Of a stretch of 64,000 bases of DNA, positions 36,601-45,863 are shown piece by piece. The notes beneath the pieces were generated by a model. The model had not been told where the DNA came from, made no database searches, and saw only the letters and a list, made by a program, of their open reading frames with translations. Position 1 is the stretch's first letter. Each line of letters begins with the position of its first letter. The position numbers and the translations under genes are program-made. This DNA comes from Bog-473 sp963730395 (GTDB taxonomy: Bacteria > Actinomycetota > Acidimicrobiia > Acidimicrobiales > RAAP-2): NCBI GenBank assembly GCA_963730395.1, contig CAVSSK010000030.1:148932-212931 (forward strand), in the 5' to 3' direction.

Positions 36601-39115
36601 CTACTCGGTCCGCAGCAGCAGCGCCGCCGGCGTGCGCGCCGCGAGGCGGCCCGGGATGGCGGCCACCAGGTTGCCCAGCACCAGGGCGCCGAGGGCGATC
36701 GCCGCGACGGTGAGCACGGAGACGGTCGGGCTCGGCACGACGTAGATCCGCTCCGCGAAGAGGTCCCACAGAGCCCGGCCGAGGACGAGCCCGAGCGGTA
36801 TGCCGAGGACCAGCCCGATCACGACCGCAACGCTCGATTGCCAGGCGACACTCGCCGCCAGCTGCCGGCCGGTGAACCCGAGCGTCCGCAACATGGCCAT
36901 GGACCGGCGCCGGCGCCGGACGGAGGCGATGAGGGTGAGCCCGAGGGCGGTCACCGCCCCCAGGGTCAGCCCGAGGCCGAGGAGCAACGGCGTGGCGCCC
37001 ATGGAGCGGTAGTTGACGATCTCGGCCGGTCGCTGGGCCGCCAACACCATGCTCGAATAGTTCGTGGGGAGCGACACGTCGACGGCGATGCGGTTCAGCG
37101 AGCGCAGGGCCATCCCCGTGTCGGCGCCGGGCTTCAGGCGGATGAAGACGGCGTTGGGCCCGCTCGGGGTCAGGTCGAACTGGTTGCGTTCCGAGGCGGG
37201 GAGGAGTTGGTAGGGCACGACCGCCCCGGTCCCCATGGACGCGTGGCCGGTCACCCCTCCGACCCCCACCGCCGGCATGGTGGCGGTGCCGACGATCCGG
37301 AGCCGGTGCACGGCCGTCGTGCCGTAGCGGACCGAGACGGTGTCCCCGACCGCCACGTGGAGCTGGGCCAGCGTCTCGGGACCCAGCACGATCTGGTTCG
37401 GGCCGTCGAAGCCGTGGCCGCTGAGCACGGGCGGAGCCACGGACGGGCGCGGTGACGTGCCGAGGACGGGCACGGTGCGGCCGTCGACCTGCAGGTTGCC
37501 GAACCAGTACCCGTTCCAGGCGGCCACGCTCGGGTCGTGGTCGAGCAGCCGCGCCGACTGCGCGGCAGGGACGTCTCCTGCCCCGCCGCCGGCGGTGAGC
37601 GCGTAGTCCCAGTTCCAGCCGTAGAGGCTGGGGTGGGAGACGAGGGAGTTCAGGCTGGCCCCGAACACCACGGTGGCGATGACGACCACGACGGTCAACG
37701 TCGCACCGAGGATGGCGGAGCGCACGGGCACGGCCTCGGTCTCCGCCCCCGGCTCGAGGGCGAAGCGGATGCCGGCGACCGCCGAGACGGGCAGCCCGGC
37801 CGATGCGGCGCCGCCGGCGACGCGCGACGCGGAGCGGGGACGGGTGCGCCAGCCGGCGGTGCGCTGCGGTGCCCGCTGCAGCGCCAGCACGACGGCCACC
37901 GCGCCGAGGACGACGACCAGCAGGAGGACGCCGAAGCCGAGCACGGTCCAGTCGACGGCGACGCCGGGGTCGGGATCGTAGGGGCGCACGGGGCCCAGCG
38001 GGGCCAGCGGCGAGAGCGCCACGGCGACAGCCCCCGGCCAGCAGCGCGCCGACGACGACGGCCGCCATGAGCCCGAGCAGCCCGTCTCCCGCGGTCGTCG
38101 CCCGGTTGGCGCCGAGCGCGCGCAAGATGCGCTCCTCGGGCGCCCAGAAGCCCAGCTGGCGGCCGATCACCTGTCCCGCGATGAGGAGCGCCGCCAGCGC
38201 GGCGATGAGCCCGAACACGCCGAGGGCGATGGCCTCGGGCTCGATGGCGTTCTGGGCCTTGGTGACATCGATGGAGGTGTCGTAGAAGTCGTAGGGAAGG
38301 ACGGCAGGGACGACACGCTCGATCTCGGACTCGACGGCGGGCACGTCGCGACTCCCGTGGTCCAGTTGGAGGTAGGTGAACGCGAAGTTCGAGCAGCAGT
38401 TGACCAGCTGCCGTGTCAGTGCCGGGGTGAGGATGACCGTGACGGAGCTGTTGGCGTCGACGTCGTCCTGGACGACGGCGTTGTTGAGGACGACCGTGCC
38501 CACGAGGGTCAGGCGCTCGCGCAGGGCCGGCTTCGGCGGCGGGCCGGTCCCGGCGGAGGACGAGAACTGGGAGTTCGCGTAGGTTCCCCAGGGAGCGGTC
38601 TGTCCGACATGGAGACCCAGCTGGCTGGCTGCGGCGGCGGTCATGACGATCTCGTTGGCACGGTTGGGGTCGGCCATGCGACCCTGCACGACGGTGACCC
38701 GGTCCTGGTTGAAGTAGAGCCCGTCGACGCTGCCCTCGACGTTCATGTTGATGTTCTGGGCCGCCTTGGTCGGCTCCCCGTCCGGAGCGAGCGGCGTGCT
38801 GTAGACGTCGGTGAAGCTCTCGGCCCGTCGCACGTCGGGCAGGCCGGAGATGGTGCGGACCAGCGGGGCGTCGTAGCCGTTGGTGTACCCGAGCGCCGGG
38901 TCGTAGAGCGCCGTGCCCAGGCTCAGGTCCGAGGGGTTGGTGCTCGCCAGGAACGTCGGGAACGACGACTCGGTCCGCCGGGCCGCCGCCAGTGCCCCCA
39001 TCGCCACACCGCCGATCAGGCCGATCAGGAGCACGAGGGTCAGGTAGGCGCTCCAGCGCCGTCCGAACGTGGCCCGGAAGCGGTAGCGGGCGACCCGGAG
39101 GGCACGGCCGTTCAC
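36601..39115 (-). CDS. FtsX-like ABC permease without adjacent ATPase, one frameshift
   Basis: About 837 residues from a GTG at 39115; a TTG at 39220 is an alternative. It opens RVARYRFRATFGRRWSAYLT and GGVAMGALAAARRTESSFP, characteristic of a large actinobacterial FtsX-fold permease family. Two FtsX helical bundles are separated by extracellular domains, and the second is SMAMLRTLGFTGRQLAASVA. One extra G in a G run near 38026 breaks the frame; removing it restores LLAGAVAVALSPLAP. No ATPase gene lies next to it. The anchored protein at 35699 follows 70 bases downstream and may be its partner. Confidence 0.85.
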
Positions 39116-39312
39116 GGATCCGCCTCGCCGTGTGGGTGGAGCCTCAGCGTCGCCGTCATCGCCTCCGGTGCTCTCTGCCTCGTCCGCTGGCAGTCTGCCG
39201 GAGGGCGCGGAGTGCGCCAAGGTGGTTAGCCGCCGGCCCGACGTCGTGCCAGCACCACAGCCGCAGATCAGCGGCCCTTTCTCACCTCTTCTAAGTCCGG
39301 ATTGAGAAAGTG

Positions 39313-39340
39313 CCCCGGCCCCTCGCCCGAGGGACCGGGG
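39313..39340 (-). terminator. Intrinsic-like terminator of the membrane/secreted pair
   Basis: An 11-base-pair stem with one mismatch (CCCCGG and CCCTC arms pairing with GAGGG and CCGGGG around GCCC), located 19 bases beyond the stop at 39359 in the direction of transcription and followed by CACTTTCT. Confidence 0.6.
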
Positions 39341-39358
39341 CCCGGCCCACCACCGTGA

Positions 39359-40351
39359 TCAGGCGAGCGCCCCCGCCGGCGTCGCCAACCCGTCGCCCGC
39401 CCGGCTCGCGACGCCGGCCCTCGACCCGGCCCACGCCCGGTTGGGGTAGAGGGCCAGCGCCAGCAGGACGAGCAGCGGCCCCGTGTTGGGGTCGGTCCCG
39501 AGCCCGGTGAAGAGCCCCCCGAAGGCCTCCCCGAACACCCAGTAGTCGAGCGCCAGCGCGGCGCCGGCCACCAGGAAGACCGTCGTGTGGCGGGAGAGCA
39601 GCGGGCCGAGGCCGATGACGATCGACAGCACGCCGCAGACGACGGCGACCGAGCCCCCGCCGGTCCCGAGGGCGTGGGCGACCGAGAGCTGGAGGTGGGC
39701 CAGCCACCCCGGCTCGCCCGTGACCGAGCTGCTGATGGCGCCCGAGATGCTCCCACCGACCCGGTTCGCCGGCAGCAGCCACAGGATCCCCATGCCGATC
39801 CAGGTGACCGCCCAGATGGCCTTGCCGCCCCGTTCTCCGAGTGGCCCCTGGGCGGCGGCCGGACCCGACGCCGCCGGACCAGCCGGCCGCGGCCACACGA
39901 GCACACCGATGGCGACGTAGAGCAGCGCGGCGCCCGGGGCACCGGTCAGTGGCGACGCCGCGCCGGTGAACAGCATCCCGAAGCCTTCGCCGAGCGCCCA
40001 CACGCCGAGCGCCCACACGAAGGAGAGGACCAGCGCCGGCTTGACCGTCTCGCGCACGAGCAGACCGATGCCGATCAGGATCTGGATGCCGGCGAAGACG
40101 CTGTTGGCCAGCGCGGGCTGGAGCGAGACCAGGTGTGCCACGTGGGTCATCGCAGCGGACACGAAGCTCGGCTGGCCCTGGGTCATCGGGAGGATCACGC
40201 CGTTGGCGAAGGCCGCCCCGAACATCTTGGGCTGCAGCTGCAGCAGCCCGTCGAGGAGCCAGAGGAGGCCGAGCCCGATCTGGATCGACCGGGCGGACAC
40301 CCTCCCCGATGCCGGTGTCCGCATGGCCGTGTCGTAGAGGCCGCTGCTCAC
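39359..40351 (-). CDS. Multi-pass membrane protein with internal duplication
   Basis: 330 residues, about eight hydrophobic segments. The two halves repeat: ALGEGFGMLFTGAASPLTGAP in the first (about 140-160) and FGEAFGGLFTGLGTDPNTGP in the second (about 270-290), each followed by a helix ending in a Pro. Each half also starts with a helix rich in Leu and Trp (LGLLWLLDGLLQLQP, MGILWLLPANRVGG). No family assigned; it has a DoxX-like flavour but not its motifs. The GTG start overlaps the stop of the upstream secreted-protein gene in GTGA, so the two are made together. Confidence 0.8.
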   Translation of the reverse strand: MSSGLYDTAMRTPASGRVSARSIQIGLGLLWLLDGLLQLQPKMFGAAFANGVILPMTQGQPSFVSAAMTHVAHLVSLQPALANSVFAGIQILIGIGLLVRETVKPALVLSFVWALGVWALGEGFGMLFTGAASPLTGAPGAALLYVAIGVLVWPRPAGPAASGPAAAQGPLGERGGKAIWAVTWIGMGILWLLPANRVGGSISGAISSSVTGEPGWLAHLQLSVAHALGTGGGSVAVVCGVLSIVIGLGPLLSRHTTVFLVAGAALALDYWVFGEAFGGLFTGLGTDPNTGPLLVLLALALYPNRAWAGSRAGVASRAGDGLATPAGALA

Positions 40352-41250
40352 GCCGTCCCCAGGATGATCGGCGCCAGCTCGGCCCGGGTGAGGTCAGCCT
40401 GGAACTGGTGGCCCGAGGCGAGGGAGGGCTCGGTCCAGACGTGGAGCATGAAGTAGGTGTTCGTGTTGTGCACGCCGGAGGCGCAGGTGCCACTCGCCGA
40501 CGTCCGTCCCACGACCTGGCCCCCCGAGAGGCAGAGGTTGTCATGCGCGTGCCACTGGGTCAGGGGCCCGCCGATGTCGGGGCCGGGCGTGCAGGGCGCC
40601 GGGCCGAGGTACATGGCACCCATGAGGACGGGGCCGTTCACCGTGTTGGCGTAGACGAGGAAGGCGGGGTTCGACGGGTCGAACCCGTCGCTCCGGGCCG
40701 CCGACCAGTTGGCGTAGTGGACCGTGTACCCGTTCGGGTTGGTGGCCGGGACGTAGCCCGCCGCCGTGGCCGCCGACAGGCTCTTGTACTTCGCCAGGGT
40801 GGCCTGGGTCTGGGCCACCAGCCGGTTGGCCGCCGCCTGCTGGGCGGCCGTGGGCTGTCCGCTCGGCACCGGTGCCATCACCATGCCGTCCGACATGACG
40901 GTGGTGCCCTTGACGTTGGGGCAGGCGGCCGAGCTCGTCTGCGCCGTGCCGGCGGAGGTCGACGAGCCCGAGCCGGATGCGCCGGCCGCCATGCCCGCCA
41001 TGCCGGGCATCGATGTGGACCCCGAGCCGCCGTCGACCGACGTTCGACCGACGACGGCCGTGGCCGACGGCGCCGATGGGGCGGTCGCCGAGGACGTGGT
41101 CGCCGGATGGGACGTGGCGTCGGACACCGTCGTGGCGGCCAGCACGAGCACGGCGGCGATGCCCACCGCCGTCAGTGCGGCCCACCACATCCGCGCCGCC
41201 AGGCCGAGGTGCGACCAGCGCTGGGTGATCCGTTGCTTGAGACGCTCCAT
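40348..41250 (-). CDS. Membrane-anchored extracytoplasmic protein with His/Cys motif
   Basis: 300 residues; strong GAGGAGG site before the ATG at 41250. A basic lead and one hydrophobic segment (about 25-45) anchor it. A low-complexity stretch includes the Met-rich MPGMAGMAAG. The folded part (about 130-290) has YVPATNPNGYTVHYANWS, LMGAMYLGPAPCTPGPDIGG and QWHAHDNLCLSGG, then a Cys in GTCASG and MLHVW. The clustered His, Met and Cys residues suggest metal, perhaps copper, binding, which is inference. No family name known to me. Coupled to the duplicated membrane protein gene. Confidence 0.78.
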   Translation of the reverse strand: MERLKQRITQRWSHLGLAARMWWAALTAVGIAAVLVLAATTVSDATSHPATTSSATAPSAPSATAVVGRTSVDGGSGSTSMPGMAGMAAGASGSGSSTSAGTAQTSSAACPNVKGTTVMSDGMVMAPVPSGQPTAAQQAAANRLVAQTQATLAKYKSLSAATAAGYVPATNPNGYTVHYANWSAARSDGFDPSNPAFLVYANTVNGPVLMGAMYLGPAPCTPGPDIGGPLTQWHAHDNLCLSGGQVVGRTSASGTCASGVHNTNTYFMLHVWTEPSLASGHQFQADLTRAELAPIILGTA

Positions 41251-41554
41251 TGCGCTCCTCCTCGCGATCTGTTCGGGGCCAGCATCGACCCGAGATGTCA
41301 GGGGCGGGCGACGCGGGTGTTAGGGAACTGTGATCAGCGTGAGAGCGGCGTAAGAATTTGCATCGCCCCACCGTGCGTGCCCATTTGCCCGGCGCGGAAT
41401 CCGTCCCGCCGACTGCACCGAACACCTCTCGTGGTCATTCCCGGCGCGTCAGTCCCATATCCGGGTCGTGACCACCCAACGGATTCGAACGCTGCGACAC
41501 CAGGGCGCAATGCGCCGTCGCAGCGAACGGTCTCCCCCACGAAAGGTGCCTGAC
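41251..41554. other. Divergent intergenic region (304 bases)
   Basis: Separates the leftward coupled pair from the rightward secreted repeat protein. It has an AT-richer patch around 41345-41365 that may be a promoter, but no definite hexamers, hairpins or ORFs with ribosome sites. Confidence 0.4.
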
Positions 41555-43861
41555 GTGACGCAACGTTCCACTCCGATGCATGTCCGACTGCGATTGGTGA
41601 CCGCCCTCCTGGCCTCGCTCATCGCTGGCCTCTTCGCGGTCTCCGGGGTCGTGGCGACCCAGGCCGCCACGGCGGCGCCCGCGCATGCGGTACAGGTGCC
41701 ACCGCCGTCGGGCGACAACGGCACGACCATCGATCCGCTGCAGTACAACTGCGGCAACGACGCCCCCACCTGCGGCCAGGTCGGGGAGTCCTACGGCTAC
41801 TACAACGGCACCAACGTGGACCTCCTCTACAGCGAGGACTACTACTGCGACACGAACGTGCCCTCGCATGCCACCACCGGCTGTGAGGTCGGAGCACCGC
41901 AGTCGGGTTCGCCCAGCGCGAGCTCCTCGAACGGGACCTCGCTCGGCAACACCACGCACCAGGACACCCTCTACATACCGGTGCCGCTGTTCGCCACCGC
42001 ACCGCCCACGCAGTGCACGGCGACGGCCACCTGCATCGACCATCCGCCGACCATCGACCTCTCCGCCATCGCGGGCGCGCTCCCCGGCAGCCCGTCGCCC
42101 AGCAGCCTCTACAACGTGCCCATCCCGGCGCACGACCACGTCGTGGGCACACGCAACGGCGGGCTGCCCGAGTGGTGGAACGTCGAGGTCGTGGCGACCA
42201 CCGACCCGGCCACCTTCAGCACGCTGACCAGCACATCGGCCATTGCGGCCGCCGTCGGGGCGTCGAAGGCGGTCGAGGTGCCGACCAATGTCTCGCTCTT
42301 CTTCCAGGTGCTGGCCGGAACCGTCCCGGCTGCGCAGGCCGCCAACCTGACGGCCACCGCGCCGCCGGGAGCACCGGTCGCCACCGCACCGAACCCCGAC
42401 CCGACGATGAACCAGACCGAGGCCGGTCAGGTGATCGACAACCTGCAGAACGACTGCGGCGCCACCGCCCCGAACTGCCAGAACATCGGCATCAGCCACG
42501 ACTGGATCGACGGACAGGACGTGAACGCGCTCTACACCGAGCCGTTCTTCTGCGACACCACGGTGTCGGCCGCCTCGGCGACCGGCTGTGAGGCCGGTGC
42601 GGCACCCACCAAGGTTCCACCGGGCGTGGCCGACCAGACGCCACCGTCACCCACGCAGACCAACGGCAACATCGATCCGCTCTACATCCCGGTGCCGCTG
42701 TACGCCTCCCCGCCGGTGACGTACAACCAGTGCTCCGCCGCCATCACCTGCATCGACCACCCGGCCACCATCGACCTCTCCCGGTTGGCCACGGTGCTCG
42801 GTGCGCCGGCCTCGGCGCTGCAGAACGTGCCCCTGCCCGGCCACGACCACCTGCTGACCACCCGCAACGGTGACCAGCCGGAGTGGTGGAACGTCATCGT
42901 CATCCCGGTGACCTCGGCCACCGGCCTGGCCTCGGTCGAGAACGCCAAGAGCTACTCGGCCGTCAAGGCGCTCGAGAACGCCCCGGGCAGCGGCATCGGC
43001 GTCGCCGGCGTCGGCGAGGTCCCGACCAACGCCTACCTCTGGTTCCAGACGCTGCCCGGCGCCGGTCCGGCCACCCCCGGTCCCGTCCAGGCCACCTGCA
43101 TGTCGACCTTGCCCTCGGGCACCGTGGTCGGCGGCGCCGCCCTCGATGACGGCACCGGCTACTACCAGGTCGACGCGGCCGGTGACGTGGCTGCCTTCGG
43201 CGCCGCCACCTGCTACGGCTCGCTGACCGGCACCCACCTCAACCAGCCCATCGTCGGCATGGCGGTGGACCGGGCGACCGGTGGCTACTGGCTCGTCGGA
43301 TCGGACGGCGGCGTCTTCGCCTTCAACGCCCCGTACCTCGGCGGCACGGGCGGCATGCACATCAACAAGCCGGTCGTCGGGATCACCCCGACGCTCAACG
43401 GGACGGGCTACTGGCTCGTGGCCTCCGACGGCGGGGTGTTCTCCTACAACGCCCCGTTCCAGGGCTCGACGGGCAGCATCCACCTCAACCAGCCGGTCGT
43501 CGGCATGGGCCTCGACCGCATGACCGGCGGCTATTGGCTGGTGGCCTCCGACGGCGGGGTGTTCTCCTACAACGCCCCGTTCCAGGGCTCGACGGGCAGC
43601 ATCCACCTCAACAAGCCGGTCGTGGGGATCGCCCCCGTCTCCGACGGGAGCGGGTACCGCCTGATCGCCTCCGACGGTGGTGTGTTCGACTTCAACGCAC
43701 CGTTCTTCGGGTCGACCGGGAGCATCCACCTCAACAAGCCGGTCGTCGCCGGCCTCAACAACAACTCCTACGACGGCTACTGGCTGGTGGCTTCCGACGG
43801 CGGGCTGTTCTCCTTCGGCCCCCCTGGTGAAGGCATGCCGTTCTTCGGATCGGCCGTGTAG
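41555..43861 (+). CDS. Large secreted protein: two Cys-rich modules plus 41-residue surface repeats
   Basis: 768 residues from a GTG with GAAAGG 7 bases before it. A Sec signal peptide covers about 1-45, cut after AAPAHA. Two homologous modules of ~200-220 residues follow. Both share six cysteines in the pattern NCG..APTCG, YYCDT, TGCE and CTATATCIDHP, and the motif HDHVVGTRNGGLPEWWNV, with HDHLLTTRNGDQPEWWNV in the second copy. The last 240 residues are about five 41-residue units of the form GYWLVASDGGVFSYNAPF plus GSTGSIHLNKPVVG, a predicted beta-propeller-like array common in acidimicrobial surface proteins. Probably cell-surface or adhesion-related. Confidence 0.88.
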   Translation: MTQRSTPMHVRLRLVTALLASLIAGLFAVSGVVATQAATAAPAHAVQVPPPSGDNGTTIDPLQYNCGNDAPTCGQVGESYGYYNGTNVDLLYSEDYYCDTNVPSHATTGCEVGAPQSGSPSASSSNGTSLGNTTHQDTLYIPVPLFATAPPTQCTATATCIDHPPTIDLSAIAGALPGSPSPSSLYNVPIPAHDHVVGTRNGGLPEWWNVEVVATTDPATFSTLTSTSAIAAAVGASKAVEVPTNVSLFFQVLAGTVPAAQAANLTATAPPGAPVATAPNPDPTMNQTEAGQVIDNLQNDCGATAPNCQNIGISHDWIDGQDVNALYTEPFFCDTTVSAASATGCEAGAAPTKVPPGVADQTPPSPTQTNGNIDPLYIPVPLYASPPVTYNQCSAAITCIDHPATIDLSRLATVLGAPASALQNVPLPGHDHLLTTRNGDQPEWWNVIVIPVTSATGLASVENAKSYSAVKALENAPGSGIGVAGVGEVPTNAYLWFQTLPGAGPATPGPVQATCMSTLPSGTVVGGAALDDGTGYYQVDAAGDVAAFGAATCYGSLTGTHLNQPIVGMAVDRATGGYWLVGSDGGVFAFNAPYLGGTGGMHINKPVVGITPTLNGTGYWLVASDGGVFSYNAPFQGSTGSIHLNQPVVGMGLDRMTGGYWLVASDGGVFSYNAPFQGSTGSIHLNKPVVGIAPVSDGSGYRLIASDGGVFDFNAPFFGSTGSIHLNKPVVAGLNNNSYDGYWLVASDGGLFSFGPPGEGMPFFGSAV
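43140..43861 (+). repeat. Tandem 123-base coding repeats
   Basis: The C-terminal array of the secreted protein. Two adjacent units share a perfect 72-base identity (43418-43489 and 43541-43612, offset exactly 123 bases or 41 codons), and neighbouring units are more diverged. This points to recent unit duplication or gene conversion. Confidence 0.85.
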
Positions 43862-43886
43862 CGACCTCTCCGGTCGAGGTTGCACC

Positions 43887-43916
43887 GGGTGGGCGGGGCT
43901 TCGGCCCCGCCCACCC
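43887..43916 (+). terminator. Strong hairpin terminator with UUCG loop
   Basis: A perfect 13-base stem (GGGTGGGCGGGGC with GCCCCGCCCACCC) closed by a TTCG tetraloop, starting 26 bases after the stop of the secreted protein gene. Followed by GCATTTCC rather than a full U-tract, as is normal in high-GC actinobacteria. Confidence 0.85.
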
Positions 43917-43966
43917 GCATTTCCGCCCGACCCCTCCGTTCAGGCAGGATTCTCGGGCCCGGGTGC

Positions 43967-43978
43967 GATGATGCCCGC
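43967..43978 (+). promoter_or_regulatory. Leaderless promoter of the leader ORF and phosphotransferase operon
   Basis: GATGAT at 43967-43972 followed by 6 bases and the ATG at 43979. Same spacing as the other leaderless starts here; no ribosome site in front of that ATG. Confidence 0.5.
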
Positions 43979-44047
43979 ATGAGAGAGAAGAAGCAGAGGG
44001 TTGGCCGTCCGGGGGATGGGCCCGAGCTTCAGAAGGGGAACCTGTGA
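43979..44047 (+). CDS. 22-codon leader ORF coupled to the phosphotransferase gene
   Basis: Reads MREKKQRVGRPGDGPELQKG-NL and stops in a GTGA that overlaps the GTG start of the phosphotransferase. It has no ribosome site but a -10 box at leaderless spacing. The AAGGGGAA ribosome site of the main gene lies inside it. Its translation would therefore control access to that site, as known for leaderless small ORFs in mycobacteria. Function as a regulatory leader is inference. Confidence 0.5.
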   Translation: MREKKQRVGRPGDGPELQKGNL

Positions 44048-45096
44048 CCGCAACGGACGAATCGATTCCGACCATCGCCGACGTCGATCGGCTCGTGACC
44101 TGGATGGACTCCCAGGGCCTCGGGACGGGGGCGCCCCTCGAGCACCGCTACATCTCGGGTGGGAGCCAGAACGAGATCTACGAGCTGCGCCGGGGCGACC
44201 TGCACTGCGCCATGCGGATCCCCCCGCCCAGCGCGCCGGCCGAACGCGATGCCGGCATCGTGCGCGAGTGGAGGATCATCGAGGCGCTGAACGGCACGGA
44301 CGTGCCGCACACCGAGGCCATCGCCGTGTGCACCGACCCGGCCGTGCTGGGCCGGACCTTCTACCTGATGGGCTTCGTCGACGGCTGGTCGCCGATGGGC
44401 ATGGAGCGCGGCGTCTGGCCCGCGCCCTTCGACACCGACCTCACCGCCCGTCAGGGCCTGGCCTACCAGTTGGTGGAGGGCATCGCCCTGCTGTCCAAGG
44501 TCGACTGGCGCGCCAGGGGTCTGGAGGACCTCGGGCGCCCCGACGGCTTCCACGAGCGCCAGGTCGACCGGTGGACCACCTTCTTCGAGCGCATCAAGGG
44601 GCGCGAGCTGCCCGGCTTCGACGAGGCGTCCGCCTGGCTGCGCGCCCACAAGCCCATCGACTACATCCCGGGCATCATGCACGGCGACTACCAGTTCGCC
44701 AACGTGATGTTCGAGGACGGCGCACCGGCCCGGCTCGCCGCCATCGTGGACTGGGAGATGGGCACCGTGGGCGACCCCAAGTTGGACCTGGGCTGGGTCG
44801 TGCACACCTGGCCCGAGGACACCAGCGGCGGCGAGGGCAGCGTCGGCGGCTACGTCGACATGACGGGCATGCCCTCGCGCGCCGAGGTGCTCGACCACTA
44901 CTCGAAGCAGTCGGGCCGGCAGGTCGACGACATCGACTACTACTGCGTGCTGGCCAAGTGGAAGCTGGCCATCGTCCTCGAGCAGGGCTACCAGCGGGCC
45001 GGCGACGACTACAAGCTGCAGGGGTTCGGCCCGGTCGTGCTCGACCTCATGGCCGCCGCCGGGGAGCTGGCCGAATCGAGCGACTACACGGGATGA
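44044..45096 (+). CDS. Phosphotransferase family protein (APH/ACAD10-like kinase fold)
   Basis: 350 residues from a GTG with AAGGGGAA upstream. The aminoglycoside-phosphotransferase fold is shown by YISGGSQNEIYEL (nucleotide loop), the catalytic-loop Brenner motif MHGDYQFANVMF (about 213-224) and the metal-binding Asp in IVDWEMGTVGDP. Relatives in actinobacteria sit with acyl-CoA dehydrogenases and SDRs in lipid or hydroxy-acid breakdown rather than antibiotic resistance. Here it is followed with ATGA overlap by an SDR gene, which fits that role. Confidence 0.9.
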   Translation: MTATDESIPTIADVDRLVTWMDSQGLGTGAPLEHRYISGGSQNEIYELRRGDLHCAMRIPPPSAPAERDAGIVREWRIIEALNGTDVPHTEAIAVCTDPAVLGRTFYLMGFVDGWSPMGMERGVWPAPFDTDLTARQGLAYQLVEGIALLSKVDWRARGLEDLGRPDGFHERQVDRWTTFFERIKGRELPGFDEASAWLRAHKPIDYIPGIMHGDYQFANVMFEDGAPARLAAIVDWEMGTVGDPKLDLGWVVHTWPEDTSGGEGSVGGYVDMTGMPSRAEVLDHYSKQSGRQVDDIDYYCVLAKWKLAIVLEQGYQRAGDDYKLQGFGPVVLDLMAAAGELAESSDYTG

Positions 45097-45863
45097 AGAC
45101 GCCCGGGGAGCTCTTCGATCTCTCCGGCAAGGTCGCGCTCGTGACCGGCGGGAGCCGGGGCATCGGCCGGGCCGTCGCCGAGGGCCTCGCCGCCGCGGGC
45201 GCCGACGTCGTGGTCGCCAGCCGCAAGCTCGAGGGCTGCCAGGCGGCGGCGAAGGAGATCGCCGCCGCCACCGGCCGCCGGGCGCTGCCCGTCGCCTGTC
45301 ACGTCGGCAGGTGGGACGACTGCGACCGGCTGGTCGACGCGGCCTACGCGGAGTTCGGGCGCTGCGACGTGCTGGTGAACAACGCCGGCATGTCGCCGCT
45401 CTACGACGGCCTCCCCTCGGTGACCGAGGAGCTCTACGACAAGGTGCACGCCGTGAACGCCCGCGGGCCCTTCCGCCTGAGCGCGCTGGTGGGATCGCGC
45501 ATGGCCGAGGGCGACGGCGGCTCCATCATCAACGTCACGACGGCCGGGTCGCTCCGCCCGGGCGCCGACGACCTCCCCTACGCCATGGCGAAGGCCGGCC
45601 TGAACGCGCTCACGCTCGGCCTGGCCGGGGCGTGGGCGCCCAAGGTCCGGGCCAACCTCGTGCTGCCCGGCGCCTTCGACACCGACATCACCAAGGCCTG
45701 GAGCCCCGAGATGAAGGTCCAGGCCGGCGCGGTCAACCCGATGCGGCGCATCGGGCGGCCCGAGGACATGGTCGGCGTCTGCGTGTTCCTGGCCAGCGAC
45801 GCCGCCGGCTACGTCAACGGTGCCCAGGTGCTGGTCGACGGCGGGTTCTTCCGCACGCTCTGA
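45093..45863 (+). CDS. Short-chain dehydrogenase/reductase (FabG-like)
   Basis: 256 residues. TGGSRGIG (about 19-26), NNAG (about 95-98), catalytic YAMAK (about 163-167) and the C-terminal GYVNGAQVLVDGGFF are classical SDR features. The start overlaps the phosphotransferase stop in ATGA. Probably an NAD(P)-dependent oxidation of a hydroxy intermediate in the same catabolic pathway. Confidence 0.94.
   Translation: MKTPGELFDLSGKVALVTGGSRGIGRAVAEGLAAAGADVVVASRKLEGCQAAAKEIAAATGRRALPVACHVGRWDDCDRLVDAAYAEFGRCDVLVNNAGMSPLYDGLPSVTEELYDKVHAVNARGPFRLSALVGSRMAEGDGGSIINVTTAGSLRPGADDLPYAMAKAGLNALTLGLAGAWAPKVRANLVLPGAFDTDITKAWSPEMKVQAGAVNPMRRIGRPEDMVGVCVFLASDAAGYVNGAQVLVDGGFFRTL

Noticed and set aside
43140..43861. 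Repeats that might be a CRISPR array
   Set aside because: Units are contiguous coding repeats of 41 codons with no unique spacers between short palindromic repeats.
44044..45096. Aminoglycoside resistance kinase
   Set aside because: Only the fold is shared; operon partners point to catabolism and no resistance-specific motifs are seen.
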